Shown here: positions 36,669 to 46,733 of the stretch, piece after piece | Layout of the letters: each line of letters begins with the position of its first letter | Position numbering within the stretch: position 1 is the stretch's first letter | From: Algoriphagus aestuarii | GTDB taxonomy: Bacteria > Bacteroidota > Bacteroidia > Cytophagales > Cyclobacteriaceae | DNA: 64,000 bases | Direction: 5' to 3' | NCBI GenBank assembly: GCA_017051695.1 | Contig: JAFIDK010000004.1 | Span: 180,401 to 244,400, forward strand | Position numbers and translations under genes: made by a program | The notes under the pieces: model-generated | What the model was told of the DNA's origin: nothing | Databases searched by the model: none | The model's input: the letters and a program-made list of their open reading frames with translations, nothing else

Positions 36669-39077
36669 TCACTCACTCTTCAGACTCTTCACCGGATTTA
36701 CCAGGGCAGCCCGAATCGCCTGAGAACTCACGGTAAGCAAAGCAATGAGCAAAGCCAGAATTCCTGCTATAGCAAATACCCACCAGTCAATGGAAACTCT
36801 ATATGCAAAATCCTGGATCCATCGATCCACCACATACCAAGAGACTGGGATAGCCACCAATAAAGACAGCAAAACAAGCTTGATAAAATCCTTGGAAAGG
36901 GTAGCCACAACACCTCCAATGGATGCGCCTAGTACTTTCCGTATGCCTATTTCTTTCACCCGCTGCTCGGTAGTAAATGTAGCCAAGCCAAATAGTCCAA
37001 GGCAGGAGATCAAAATCGAAAGCACTGTGAGCATTCCCACAATGGCATTTACAGTACGATCGGCTCGATACAATTCTGTAAAATGATCATCCAGAAATTC
37101 ATACTCAAATTCCCTTTCCGGGATGATTTCATTCCAGACAGACTCTATATGTGCTAGTGATTCAGGCACTTGTTCAGCACTTATTTTAACCGAAACTTCC
37201 TCATATCCCCAATTTTTGTTATTAAATAGCGTCAATGTTTCAATCTTATGATGTAAAGAGTTGAAATTGAAATCCTTCACGACACCCACAATTCTTGCGG
37301 CAGAATCCATTCCACTAAAACCAAACTCGGATCCAATCAGGGATTCCAGATCTTTGCCTGCTCCTTCATTTTGTAAAAGCTCATTTGCCAAAGATTCATT
37401 GATTAGATAGGTCATTCCCTTATCGGCTTCTGAATCAGTAAAATTCCTACCTGCGAGGAGTTCTATCTGATACACATCCAAAAAATCTTCATCCACGACG
37501 ACTTGTGAAGTAGCCAGATTTCTGGCTGGACCTTCCCCATGAAAAGTGACAGAAGTCTGGTGTAAATTGTTTCCCAGGCGCTGTCCGGAAGCGGTGACAC
37601 TTTGGATCAGGGAGTTTGACAGCAAGCTTTCCTTTAACACATCATAACGATCCGAATAGCGTCCTCCAATCGGGAGGGTTATCACTTGTTCGTGCGAAAA
37701 ACCCAGATCCTTGTCTTGCATATAGGTCACTTGCCTCGTGGCGAAAAAAGTAGAAATTATCAAGAAAATCGCGCAGCTAAATTGTACGATCACCAGGACA
37801 TTTCTGAAATCTGATTTTCTTTTGCCTGATTCCGCAGAGCCTTTGAGCACTTTGACCGGCTGAAAACTGGACAGAAATACTGCCGGATAGATACCTGAAA
37901 GTACCCCTACCAACAAAGCACCCAAAATCACCAAGAACAGCAAGGTCGGATCGGTAAACAGAGGAAACTCCAAACTACGCTGGCTGAATTCGCTGAGATA
38001 GGGCAAAGTCAGATATACCATCATGACTGCCAGTATCATGGCTATCATACTGATCAAAATGGATTCACTGATAAACTGACTATACAATTGTTTCCGTGTG
38101 GCTCCTGAAGCCTTCCTAACCCCGATCTCCAATGCCCTTCCTATAGACTTAGCAGAAGAAAGATTCACGAAATTTATTCCTGCAATAAAGAGTACGATGA
38201 GGGCGATGTAAAAGAAAATCTGTGTATAAGCCCCGTCAAACTTTTGGTAGTTCACATAATCATGGGTGATATCCTTGGAACCATCATGTACCTGATCCAG
38301 AGGTTGTAAAAACAACTCATATCCTTGTGCTCCATCTTCTCCCATATGTGCAAGCAAATAATCCGGGAATTTCTGTTCCAATGCTGAGAGCTCCGTTCCA
38401 TCCACTAGTTCGAGATAGGTGGTCAGCCAGTTACTTCCCCAATTTTCCATATTTCGTGGGCTTGTGAAAGTGCTAAATGAGGTGAGAGCTTCGAATTTCA
38501 AATGAGAGTTTTTCGGGATATCTTCCACGATTCCCGTTACTGTAAAAAATAAACTGTCTTCCTCTGCCACTTGAAGGATCTTTCCCATAGCCGTTTCGGT
38601 GCCAAAGAGTTGCTCAGCAGCTGACTCAGTAAGTACAATAGTCCGGGGTTCAGCTAATGCTTTGCTAGGATCTCCTTCGAGCATCTTGAAGTCAAAAATC
38701 TGAAAAAACGAAGAATCAGCCCATAATGATTCATCAAGCGATGGTGTCGCATTTTCCATTTCAAATTTCAACTGTCCTCCAGGTCTCACCCGGGTAAAAT
38801 TGAGAATCTCTGGAAATTCCTCCATGAGTGTAGGTCCCATAGGGTACATGGAAAGAGCTACTTTTTGAGGAGCTACCATCCCTTCCCATTTCTGTACTTC
38901 ATCTAGCCTGTAGATATTTTTAGTGTGAATTCCATCGAATTCCCTCTCATAATTCACAAAAAGCAAAATCAAGATGCATACGGCCATCCCTATGGACAAA
39001 CCAGCAATATTCAGAAAGGAAAAAAGCTTATTCTTTCTGATATTTCTAAAGGCGATTTTTAGATAGTTTTTCAGCAT
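36669..39077 (-). CDS. FtsX/MacB-type ABC permease 7
   Basis: 802 residues from the ATG at 39077 (MLKNYLKIAFRNIRKNKLFSF). The frame reaching 39134 adds 19 non-family residues. First coupling motif LEIGVRKASGAT (Leu replaces Lys), second KEIGIRKVLGAS, C-terminus NPVKSLKSE. Fourth and last of the series 10-9-8-7. The 202-bp gap from permease 8 is mostly repeat sequence, so read-through transcription is possible but not certain. Confidence 0.95.
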   Translation of the reverse strand: MLKNYLKIAFRNIRKNKLFSFLNIAGLSIGMAVCILILLFVNYEREFDGIHTKNIYRLDEVQKWEGMVAPQKVALSMYPMGPTLMEEFPEILNFTRVRPGGQLKFEMENATPSLDESLWADSSFFQIFDFKMLEGDPSKALAEPRTIVLTESAAEQLFGTETAMGKILQVAEEDSLFFTVTGIVEDIPKNSHLKFEALTSFSTFTSPRNMENWGSNWLTTYLELVDGTELSALEQKFPDYLLAHMGEDGAQGYELFLQPLDQVHDGSKDITHDYVNYQKFDGAYTQIFFYIALIVLFIAGINFVNLSSAKSIGRALEIGVRKASGATRKQLYSQFISESILISMIAMILAVMMVYLTLPYLSEFSQRSLEFPLFTDPTLLFLVILGALLVGVLSGIYPAVFLSSFQPVKVLKGSAESGKRKSDFRNVLVIVQFSCAIFLIISTFFATRQVTYMQDKDLGFSHEQVITLPIGGRYSDRYDVLKESLLSNSLIQSVTASGQRLGNNLHQTSVTFHGEGPARNLATSQVVVDEDFLDVYQIELLAGRNFTDSEADKGMTYLINESLANELLQNEGAGKDLESLIGSEFGFSGMDSAARIVGVVKDFNFNSLHHKIETLTLFNNKNWGYEEVSVKISAEQVPESLAHIESVWNEIIPEREFEYEFLDDHFTELYRADRTVNAIVGMLTVLSILISCLGLFGLATFTTEQRVKEIGIRKVLGASIGGVVATLSKDFIKLVLLSLLVAIPVSWYVVDRWIQDFAYRVSIDWWVFAIAGILALLIALLTVSSQAIRAALVNPVKSLKSE

Positions 39078-39202
39078 AATCCTATTGATTGGAAATTTGA
39101 ACGATTGAAAGACTGAAAAATCAGGTCCACCCAATCGTTCATTCTAACCTTGATTACTAATGGTTCTTGTTTTTTGAATCTTGTTCCTAAAATCAAAATA
39201 CA

Positions 39203-39278
39203 TGGTACTAAATACTTGATACTAATTACTTGATAATCAATACTGTATACTTGATACTTTGTACTTCGTACTTCGTAA
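39203..39278 (-). repeat. Degenerate TACTTGATACT/TACTTCGTACT repeat
   Basis: Tandem units of about 7-14 bases, most regular at 39241-39278. Lies immediately after the permease 8 stop (39280). Confidence 0.7.
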
Positions 39279-39279
39279 A

Positions 39280-41706
39280 TCACTCACTCTTTAAACTCTT
39301 CACCGGATTCATCAGTGCTGCTTTGATGGCTTGGAAACTGATAGTTACCAAGGCTACAACTACTGCCAAAACACCGGATACCAAGAATACCCACCAATGC
39401 ACCGGAACCTGATAAGCAAATCCTTCGAGCCACTTGTTCATCCCAAACCAAGCCACTGGCGTTGCCACTAGAATTGCCACTAAAACCAGTTTTACAAAGT
39501 CTTTGGAAAGCAAACCCACGATGCTTCCTATATCTGCACCAAGCACTTTTCGGATTCCGATTTCCTTGGTTCGTTGCTCGGCTGTATAAGTAGCCAATCC
39601 CAACAATCCCAAGCAGGCAATAAAAATCGCCAATATTGAGAAGCTTGTAAAGATCTGTCTAAAACGAAAATCTGATTCGTATTGACTATTGAAATCCTCA
39701 TCCAAAAAGCTGTAAATAAATGGACGATGCGGTGCCAGTTGGTTCCAGACACTTTCAATTTCGGCCAATGTTGCCGGCAAATCTTCTGTGGAAAGCTTCA
39801 GACTCATATACCGACTGGCATAGGCTTCAAAAGGCAAAGTCAAAGGTTCTACAGTATTGTGTAAGGAAATGTAATTGAAATCCTTCACCACCCCGATTAC
39901 TTCTCCGGCTCTTCCCCATTGATCGAATTTTTTACCAATAATATCCGCAGGATTGGCATAACCATATTGCCTTGCGGCAGCTTCATTTACCACTAATGCT
40001 GAAGTGGAATCGGATGGATAATCTCGGCTGTAAGACCTTCCAGCAACCAATTCCAAATTGAAATGATCAATAAAATCCAAACCAACCTGGAATATGGCCT
40101 GACCTTGCTGTATCATTTCACCTTCTGGATTTTCGATAGTCGTTCCGGCATTGGGAAAATGGCTTCCTGGCACACTTCTGGAAAAAGCAACTGAGGCAAT
40201 ATTTTGGTTTTTCTCCAATTCATTTTCCAAAGAAGATGAAACATTATTGACTTGCTCATCATAGTTATAATCCACTACAAGCATCTGCTCTTTGTCAAAA
40301 CCCATATCCTTGTCCAGCAAATGGCTCATCTGATTATAGACGATGATGGTACCAGCTATCAAAGCTATAGAAAGACTGAATTGGAAAATCACCAAACCTT
40401 TGCGGAGATTGGCTCCTTTGGCATCTGATTTATTGATTCCCTTCAGGATAGAAACCGGCCTGAAACTAGATAAAATAAGAGCTGGATAAGAACCTGCAAG
40501 CAGCCCAACCAAGATTACGATCCCAAAGAAAAATGGAATGGTTTGCCAATTCAGGACTCGATTGACCAATAGTTCTTTTCCTGTCAAACCATTCATCCAT
40601 GGCAAAGCAAGGGAAACAAACACCACAGCGAGCAAGCCTGACAAAATCACGATCACTAAGGATTCACCAAGGAACTGAAAAATCAAACTGTTTTTATCAG
40701 CTCCTATGGACTTACGAATTCCTACTTCCTTGGCCCGCTCCATGGATCTGGCCGTAGACAGGTTCATAAAATTGATGATGGCAATTGCCAAAATGAAAAA
40801 ACCTATAACCGAAAACACATAAATATTAGACAGGGAAGCAGTTTCGCCTGGTTGACGCTGCACTTCTGATCTGAGGTAGACATCTTTAAGAGGTTCAATG
40901 CCAATGGTATAATTTGGTCCGTTTTCTTCACTAGCTCTTCGGGAGATAAATTCAGGAAGCTTTGCCTCAAAAGCCTGCTGGTCAAATTGATCATTCGCCA
41001 AGAAATAGGTGTATGTATCCACATAACCCCAAGCTTCGAAAACCTGAGGTCTTGACTGATAAAAAGTACTTAAGGATAGCAAAGTATTAAACTTCAAATG
41101 GGAATTGGACGGCATGTCTTTCATCACACCCGTGACTGTGTAATCCCCAGCATTTGCCCTTCCTGCGACATCCGATCCCTTTAGGGTTTTACCTAATGCT
41201 TCCTCGTCTCCAAAATATTTCTTCGCTGTAGTCTCTGAAAGCACAACGCTATAAGGTGCTACTAAAGCAGTTTTTGGATCCCCCTCTAGCAATTCATAAG
41301 AAAACACTTCAAAGAAGGTAGAATCCATAAAAACGATCCCATCTTCCTGTTGGGTTTCATCTCCCGATGAAAATAAGATATCTGCCTTACCTGAAAATCT
41401 GACAACCTTTTCAACTTCCGGAAAATCCAACTCTAATGCCGGACCTACAGGTGCATTTCCCCAAACCCAATAATTCTCTCTTCCACTAGTTTCGGATTGC
41501 TCATCCTCACCAAAATAACCATGGACAACCCTAAAAATTCGGTCACCATTTTCATTGAATTGGTCATAGGATAATTCATCCTGAACAAACATAAAAATAA
41601 GCACACAGCAGGCCATGCCGATACCCAAACCAACCATGTTGATGAAGGAATAAACCTTCTTTTTCAAAAGGTTTCTATAGGCGATTTTTAAATAGTTCTT
41701 GATCAT
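39280..41706 (-). CDS. FtsX/MacB-type ABC permease 8
   Basis: 808 residues. Begins MIKNYLKIAYRN. First coupling motif KEVGIRKSIGAD, second KEIGIRKVLGAD, C-terminus NPVKSLKSE. Starts 14 bp after permease 9 stops, so the two are almost certainly one transcript. Confidence 0.95.
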   Translation of the reverse strand: MIKNYLKIAYRNLLKKKVYSFINMVGLGIGMACCVLIFMFVQDELSYDQFNENGDRIFRVVHGYFGEDEQSETSGRENYWVWGNAPVGPALELDFPEVEKVVRFSGKADILFSSGDETQQEDGIVFMDSTFFEVFSYELLEGDPKTALVAPYSVVLSETTAKKYFGDEEALGKTLKGSDVAGRANAGDYTVTGVMKDMPSNSHLKFNTLLSLSTFYQSRPQVFEAWGYVDTYTYFLANDQFDQQAFEAKLPEFISRRASEENGPNYTIGIEPLKDVYLRSEVQRQPGETASLSNIYVFSVIGFFILAIAIINFMNLSTARSMERAKEVGIRKSIGADKNSLIFQFLGESLVIVILSGLLAVVFVSLALPWMNGLTGKELLVNRVLNWQTIPFFFGIVILVGLLAGSYPALILSSFRPVSILKGINKSDAKGANLRKGLVIFQFSLSIALIAGTIIVYNQMSHLLDKDMGFDKEQMLVVDYNYDEQVNNVSSSLENELEKNQNIASVAFSRSVPGSHFPNAGTTIENPEGEMIQQGQAIFQVGLDFIDHFNLELVAGRSYSRDYPSDSTSALVVNEAAARQYGYANPADIIGKKFDQWGRAGEVIGVVKDFNYISLHNTVEPLTLPFEAYASRYMSLKLSTEDLPATLAEIESVWNQLAPHRPFIYSFLDEDFNSQYESDFRFRQIFTSFSILAIFIACLGLLGLATYTAEQRTKEIGIRKVLGADIGSIVGLLSKDFVKLVLVAILVATPVAWFGMNKWLEGFAYQVPVHWWVFLVSGVLAVVVALVTISFQAIKAALMNPVKSLKSE

Positions 41707-41720
41707 ATATTTGAGGTTTT

Positions 41721-44120
41721 CTATTCACTTTTTAGGCTTTTTACCGGATTGACCATTGCAGCCTTCACGGCCTGGAAGCTCACGGTGAGCAAGGTGATGG
41801 AAAGAGCACCGATCCCGGCAATGGCAAAAACCCACCACGACATATCGGTGCGGTACTCGAACTTGTCCAGCCAGCCGCTCATGAAATACCACGCCACGGG
41901 CGAGGCAATGAACAATGAAATGAAAACCAACCAAACGAAATCTTTGGAGAGCATGGCCCACAAATTTTGGACCGATGCGCCGAGCACTTTTCTGACCCCG
42001 ATCTCTTTGGTGCGCTGCTCGGCCACAAAAGAGGCCAGACCGAACAAGCCAAGGCAACTAATCAAAATAGCAAGACCCGTAAACACGCCCGCCAATTTCC
42101 CGATGCGTTCTTCTGAGGCAAATTTCGTGGCGTATTCTTCGTCCACAAACTGGTACTCGAACGGCAGGTTTGGAAAGTTCTTCTTGAACACTTCTCCAAT
42201 GACCGCGATGTTTTCCTTGGCACTTCGCTCAGGGTTTAGGCGGAGATTATAATAACTACTGTTATTGTATTTATCGAATACATAGACTGATTGTTTGACC
42301 GGTTCATATGGAGATTGGACCAGCACGTCTTCGATCACTCCAATGATCTGTAAAGGAGGATCAGGATTTTCGGTGTCATCATCTCGGATTAACATTCCAA
42401 CGGGATCCGTGAGGCCCATATACTCCATTGCCGTTTTATTTATCAGGACGGCGTTTGAGTCAGAAGCCAAACTCCGGTCGAAGTCCCGACCGTCAATGAT
42501 TTTCAGTCCGAGCGATTTTGCGTAATCGTAAGAAACTTCAGTCCAAGCCAAATCCTCCTGAAAGCCTTCTGGTTTTCCGTCCCACAAAAAGCCAGAACGG
42601 TTAGACCACACCTGGGTAGTCGGGCTGCTGGAAGAAGACATCTCGACCACTGCACCAGAGTTTAGAAACTGCTGTCGCATTACGTCATATTTACCTTCAA
42701 AATCACTGCTAAAGGTGGGGATTTGCACCAGTCCTTCCTTATCGTATCCAATGGGGCGGTTTTTGCTGTACTGGATTTGCTGATACACCACCATCGTGCC
42801 GATGATCAGGGCCACCGAGACGGTGAATTGGGCAACCACCAACACCTTCCTGGGCAAAGCGGCAAAACGTCCGGCTTTAAAAGTGCCTTTCAACACTTTA
42901 ACTGGTTGAAAAGAAGATAGATATAAAGCCGGATAGCTTCCCGACAGCAAAGCAGTTGTAAGGACAAATGCAGCAGAGGCTAGCCAGAAACCGGCACTTC
43001 CCCACGGAAACTCCATTTCTTTCTGGGCGAGATCGTTGAAACTGCTCAGCGAAACCGAGACCATCAAAAGGGCGACCATAAATGCAAGAGTGACTACCAA
43101 CATCGACTCGCTCAAAAACTGGTTGATGAGTTGCCCCCGGACCGATCCTATTGACTTTCGGATGCCCACTTCTTTGGCCCGTTTCTCGCTGCGGGCAGTG
43201 CTGAGGTTCATAAAATTGATGCAGGCTAGGAGCAATACAAATATTCCAATGATGCCGAATAGCCAGACGTTCTCAATGCGTCCACCCACCTGCACACCGT
43301 CTTCGTAGTTGTTCCGCAGGTGCCAGTCTTCCATGGGATGCAGAAAAATTTGTGGATTGTATTGAGCGATGTCTTCGTCGGCATTTTTCTTGACATCCAT
43401 TATTGTTTCTGAAACCTGCTCCATCGTGGTGTTATCGGCAATCTGGACGAAGAGTTGGAAGGAATTGTTCCCCCAGCGATCAGCAGCACGCTTGATCCAA
43501 TCCTGGCTATTAACAAAAAATTCCCATGGGACAATGAACTGAACGTCGTAAAAGGCCGTGTTGTAGGGAAATTCCTTGTAAACGGCGGTGACTTCCAGGT
43601 CTTTTTGTGAGTGAAATTTGACAGTCTTCCCAACAGGGTCTTCATTGCCGAACAAGGCTTTGGCGGTGGGTTCCGCCAGCATGATCGAGTTAATATCTTT
43701 CAGGCCGTCTTTGACGCCGTTCAGGATTTCCATTTCCAGCATCTCGGGGGCACCTTCCTGCATGAAATTGCCCGTTCTGGAAATAGTGGTCTCACCGTTT
43801 TGGAGGTAACGGTCCTGTGTCCACGAAGACATCACCAAATGCTCAAAATTATCTCCGTAACCATCCCTCAGGACAAATTCCAGCGGACGGGGAATGGCCG
43901 GCCCGGTTCCAGTGTTCCCGTTGAAAGTTTGGCTTTGAAACACAATGGCAATTTTGTCTTTGTTTTCAAAGTAATTGTTATGTGAAAGCTCATCATTCAC
44001 CCACAGCCCGATCATTATGGTCACGGCCATGCCGAGAGACAACCCAAAGATGTTGATGAATGAGTAAACCTTGTTTTTTAGAAGATTCCTCCAGGCGATT
44101 TTAAAATAGTTTTTAAGCAT
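41721..44120 (-). CDS. FtsX/MacB-type ABC permease 9 (GC-rich)
   Basis: 799 residues. Begins MLKNYFKIAWRN. First coupling motif KEVGIRKSIGSV, second KEIGVRKVLGAS, C-terminus NPVKSLKSE. Base composition is unlike its neighbours: sampled 60-base lines give 52-58% GC (41821, 43021, 43141) against about 40% in permease 8. A low-GC patch around 42241 (30% in that line) interrupts it. This suggests acquisition or gene conversion from a GC-richer source. It sits 11 bp after permease 10 and 14 bp before permease 8, so the operon is intact. Confidence 0.95.
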   Translation of the reverse strand: MLKNYFKIAWRNLLKNKVYSFINIFGLSLGMAVTIMIGLWVNDELSHNNYFENKDKIAIVFQSQTFNGNTGTGPAIPRPLEFVLRDGYGDNFEHLVMSSWTQDRYLQNGETTISRTGNFMQEGAPEMLEMEILNGVKDGLKDINSIMLAEPTAKALFGNEDPVGKTVKFHSQKDLEVTAVYKEFPYNTAFYDVQFIVPWEFFVNSQDWIKRAADRWGNNSFQLFVQIADNTTMEQVSETIMDVKKNADEDIAQYNPQIFLHPMEDWHLRNNYEDGVQVGGRIENVWLFGIIGIFVLLLACINFMNLSTARSEKRAKEVGIRKSIGSVRGQLINQFLSESMLVVTLAFMVALLMVSVSLSSFNDLAQKEMEFPWGSAGFWLASAAFVLTTALLSGSYPALYLSSFQPVKVLKGTFKAGRFAALPRKVLVVAQFTVSVALIIGTMVVYQQIQYSKNRPIGYDKEGLVQIPTFSSDFEGKYDVMRQQFLNSGAVVEMSSSSSPTTQVWSNRSGFLWDGKPEGFQEDLAWTEVSYDYAKSLGLKIIDGRDFDRSLASDSNAVLINKTAMEYMGLTDPVGMLIRDDDTENPDPPLQIIGVIEDVLVQSPYEPVKQSVYVFDKYNNSSYYNLRLNPERSAKENIAVIGEVFKKNFPNLPFEYQFVDEEYATKFASEERIGKLAGVFTGLAILISCLGLFGLASFVAEQRTKEIGVRKVLGASVQNLWAMLSKDFVWLVFISLFIASPVAWYFMSGWLDKFEYRTDMSWWVFAIAGIGALSITLLTVSFQAVKAAMVNPVKSLKSE

Positions 44121-44131
44121 AGGTTTAAGGT

Positions 44132-46558
44132 TTATTCACTTTTCAGGCTTTTCACAGGATTTGCCTGAATACTTTTATAGGTCTGGAAGAAAATAGTCAG
44201 CACTGCCAGTCCTAAACAACTTCCAATTGCCAATGCAATCACCCAAATGCTAATACCAGTCTTGTAGGCAAATTCCTCCAACCACTGATTCATAAAGTAA
44301 ACTGCAAGTGGAATGGCCAAAGCCACAGATATCAAAACCAAACGAAGATAGGAAGCAGATAACATGACAAAGATCTCCGCCATAGAAGCACCGAATACTT
44401 TTCGGATTCCGATTTCCTTGGTTCTCAAATGAGTGGTATAAGCGGTTAATCCAAATAGTCCCAAACAGGCAATCAAAATGGACATGAATGTCAGCACTTT
44501 CAGTAGATCAGCCATTTTCATTTCAGACTGATAAACTCTAGCAAAATCCTGATCCATAAATGAATAATTCATAGGAACCCGTGGTTCGTAAGCTTCCCAA
44601 CCTGCCTTCAATTCCTTGATAGCAGATTCCGCCTGATTACCCTGAACTCTTACAGTGATATAGTCTCTCAGATAATAATCATGCATGTATTCGATGACCA
44701 GGGGTTTGATCTCGTTTCTATAAGTTTCGAAATTGAAATCCTTTACCAATCCAACCACCTCTAAAGAAGCTTCATCATCTTCTCCCTCATTTTTCACTAA
44801 AATCTGTCCAATTGGGTCCTCAACAATTCCAAGGTATTCGGCAGCTTTTTCATTGATGATGATTTTTCCGGCATCGGCGCCTGCAGTTTGTGCAAAGTTT
44901 CTTCCCTTCAATAATTCGAAATGGTAGGTAGTCAAGTATTCTGCATCTGCTTCGTACCAGTTCATCCCTTGATCTTCTTTGGAATTAATGGAGTTAAAAG
45001 AGCGCATTTGATATTGACCAGTCATAGGAATTCCTGTAGAAAAGCTCATGGATTCGATCTGGCTGCTGGATACAAATCGGCCTTTGAAATCTTCCCGTTG
45101 TTCATTTCTTATTTCTCCATCATTGTGGATGATGAGCAGTTGCTCTTTATCAAAGCCAGGATTGGAATTTTGTATAAAGCTCATCTGGCGTTGCACTAAG
45201 AGGGTACAAATAATCAAAGTCAAAGAAGTAGCGAATTGAAAAACTACCAAGGCATTTCGGAAGGAATGGGCATTTTTCCCAACAGTTAATTGCTTTTTCA
45301 TGATCAGCAAAGGCTTGAAGGAAGAGAGGTAAAAGGCCGGATACGCGCCAGAGATCAGAGTCAATCCGATCAGGAGAATCGGAATCATCCCCAAAACCCA
45401 AGGATTACTGAATAGATTAAACTGGATGTCTTTGCCGGAAATCTGATTGAAAAGCCCATTTGACAGTTGAACTACTACCAGTGAAAGCGCTACAGAAATC
45501 AAAACCAAGATGAATGCTTCGGTCAAAAATTGGTAGACCAGTTGAGATTTTGCCGAACCCATTACTTTTCTCACTCCAACTTCCATGGATCGAAGTCCAG
45601 CTTTGGCAGTAGCCAAATTCATAAAATTGATGCAGGCCAAAAGCAGCACAAAAACCGCCACCAAAGAAAAAATATAGACATAGCTTTCATAACCATTGGC
45701 TTCCAATTCCCTTAGCAAATGTGATTTCAAATGGATATCCTGAATCGGCATCAATTGAAGATTGTAATCCGACCCTTCACCTTCCTTATCAAAAGCCGGA
45801 ATGGCATAGTTCGAAACGATTTGATCCAATTTCGACTTCACTGCTTCACTGCTTCCATTTTCGATTTTCACATAAGTATTTAAAATTGGCCAGGTCCAAG
45901 AGTCCATCAAAAAGATCTCCTGATACATTCCTGGTTCGTAAACCAGCATATCAAAATGTAAATGAGACTGGGCTGGAATATCCTGAATTACAGCAGCAAT
46001 TTCCCGTGGTGTTGGGTTATTGCTTCCTATCAACAATGCCTTTCCAAGGACTTCCTGTGGAGAAATCTCTCCAAAATATTTCTTTGCCAGAGATTCTGTG
46101 ATAGCAATAAAATTGGGTTGGGAAAGTGCTTTTTCCTTACTTCCTGCCACCAAAGGCATATCAAAAACCTGAAAGAAATTTGGCTCAGCATAGAAAACCT
46201 TCTCCTCACGGAAAACCTGATCCATATTGGTTCCAGATCCTGGCTGAATAGTAAAGTCATTCCACTTCAAAATTCTCGTCACAGCGTTTACCTCTGGTAT
46301 ATCGGATGCAATTCTTGGCCCCAATGCCGGAGGAGCAGTAGCATAACTTGCTGTTTTAAAATCTCCCCAATGGGAACTCACCCTATAAATAGAGGAGGAA
46401 TCAGGCAGGAATTGATCATAACTGAGTTCATCCTGAATAAAAAGTGTGATCATCAAAAACCCACTGATCCCAAGAGTCAAACCAAAAATATTCAGTCCAG
46501 TATACAGTCTGTTTTTCTTAAGTACTCTCCAGGCAATCTTTAAGTAGTTTTTTAGCAT
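44132..46558 (-). CDS. FtsX/MacB-type ABC permease 10
   Basis: 808 residues from the ATG at 46558 (MLKNYLKIAWRVLKKNRLYTG). The frame extends to 46648, but that extension overlaps the promoter box and is not family-like. First coupling motif MEVGVRKVMGSA (Met replaces Lys), second KEIGIRKVFGAS, C-terminus NPVKSLKSE. Leads the four-permease series with module 4 upstream. Confidence 0.95.
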   Translation of the reverse strand: MLKNYLKIAWRVLKKNRLYTGLNIFGLTLGISGFLMITLFIQDELSYDQFLPDSSSIYRVSSHWGDFKTASYATAPPALGPRIASDIPEVNAVTRILKWNDFTIQPGSGTNMDQVFREEKVFYAEPNFFQVFDMPLVAGSKEKALSQPNFIAITESLAKKYFGEISPQEVLGKALLIGSNNPTPREIAAVIQDIPAQSHLHFDMLVYEPGMYQEIFLMDSWTWPILNTYVKIENGSSEAVKSKLDQIVSNYAIPAFDKEGEGSDYNLQLMPIQDIHLKSHLLRELEANGYESYVYIFSLVAVFVLLLACINFMNLATAKAGLRSMEVGVRKVMGSAKSQLVYQFLTEAFILVLISVALSLVVVQLSNGLFNQISGKDIQFNLFSNPWVLGMIPILLIGLTLISGAYPAFYLSSFKPLLIMKKQLTVGKNAHSFRNALVVFQFATSLTLIICTLLVQRQMSFIQNSNPGFDKEQLLIIHNDGEIRNEQREDFKGRFVSSSQIESMSFSTGIPMTGQYQMRSFNSINSKEDQGMNWYEADAEYLTTYHFELLKGRNFAQTAGADAGKIIINEKAAEYLGIVEDPIGQILVKNEGEDDEASLEVVGLVKDFNFETYRNEIKPLVIEYMHDYYLRDYITVRVQGNQAESAIKELKAGWEAYEPRVPMNYSFMDQDFARVYQSEMKMADLLKVLTFMSILIACLGLFGLTAYTTHLRTKEIGIRKVFGASMAEIFVMLSASYLRLVLISVALAIPLAVYFMNQWLEEFAYKTGISIWVIALAIGSCLGLAVLTIFFQTYKSIQANPVKSLKSE

Positions 46559-46617
46559 AATCAATTTAGGATTTAATAGGCCGGGCATAATAGAGCCCAT
46601 TGTCTCTCTTTCTACAT

Positions 46618-46719
46618 TTCCAGTTTTGTGCCATAGAAAAAAGCCCAAAACAGCGTTGTTTTGGGCTTTTAATCATTAATTTCATATGTCAAGCGAACAA
46701 TTTCGTCCGCTCGTGGTCA
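46618..46719 (-). promoter_or_regulatory. TGGCAY promoter box plus operator (module 4)
   Basis: Minus strand TGGCAC-aaaac-TGGAA at 46633 down to 46618, 60 bp before permease 10. Half-sites on the plus strand: gcgaaca 46693-46699, cgtccgc 46704-46710, gtggtca 46713-46719. Spacing to the first half-site is 60. Confidence 0.75.
46639..46670 (-). terminator. Terminator of permease 11, inside module 4
   Basis: Perfect 14-bp stem (46639-46652 with 46657-46670), loop gcgt, with a T run on the minus strand. It sits between the operator and the TGGCAC box of the next operon. Confidence 0.9.
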
Positions 46720-46733
46720 AATCCTAATAATCG

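Noticed and set aside
46559-46648. N-terminal extension of permease 10
   Set aside because: Would translate through the TGGCAC box; family start MLKNYLKIAWR is at 46558.
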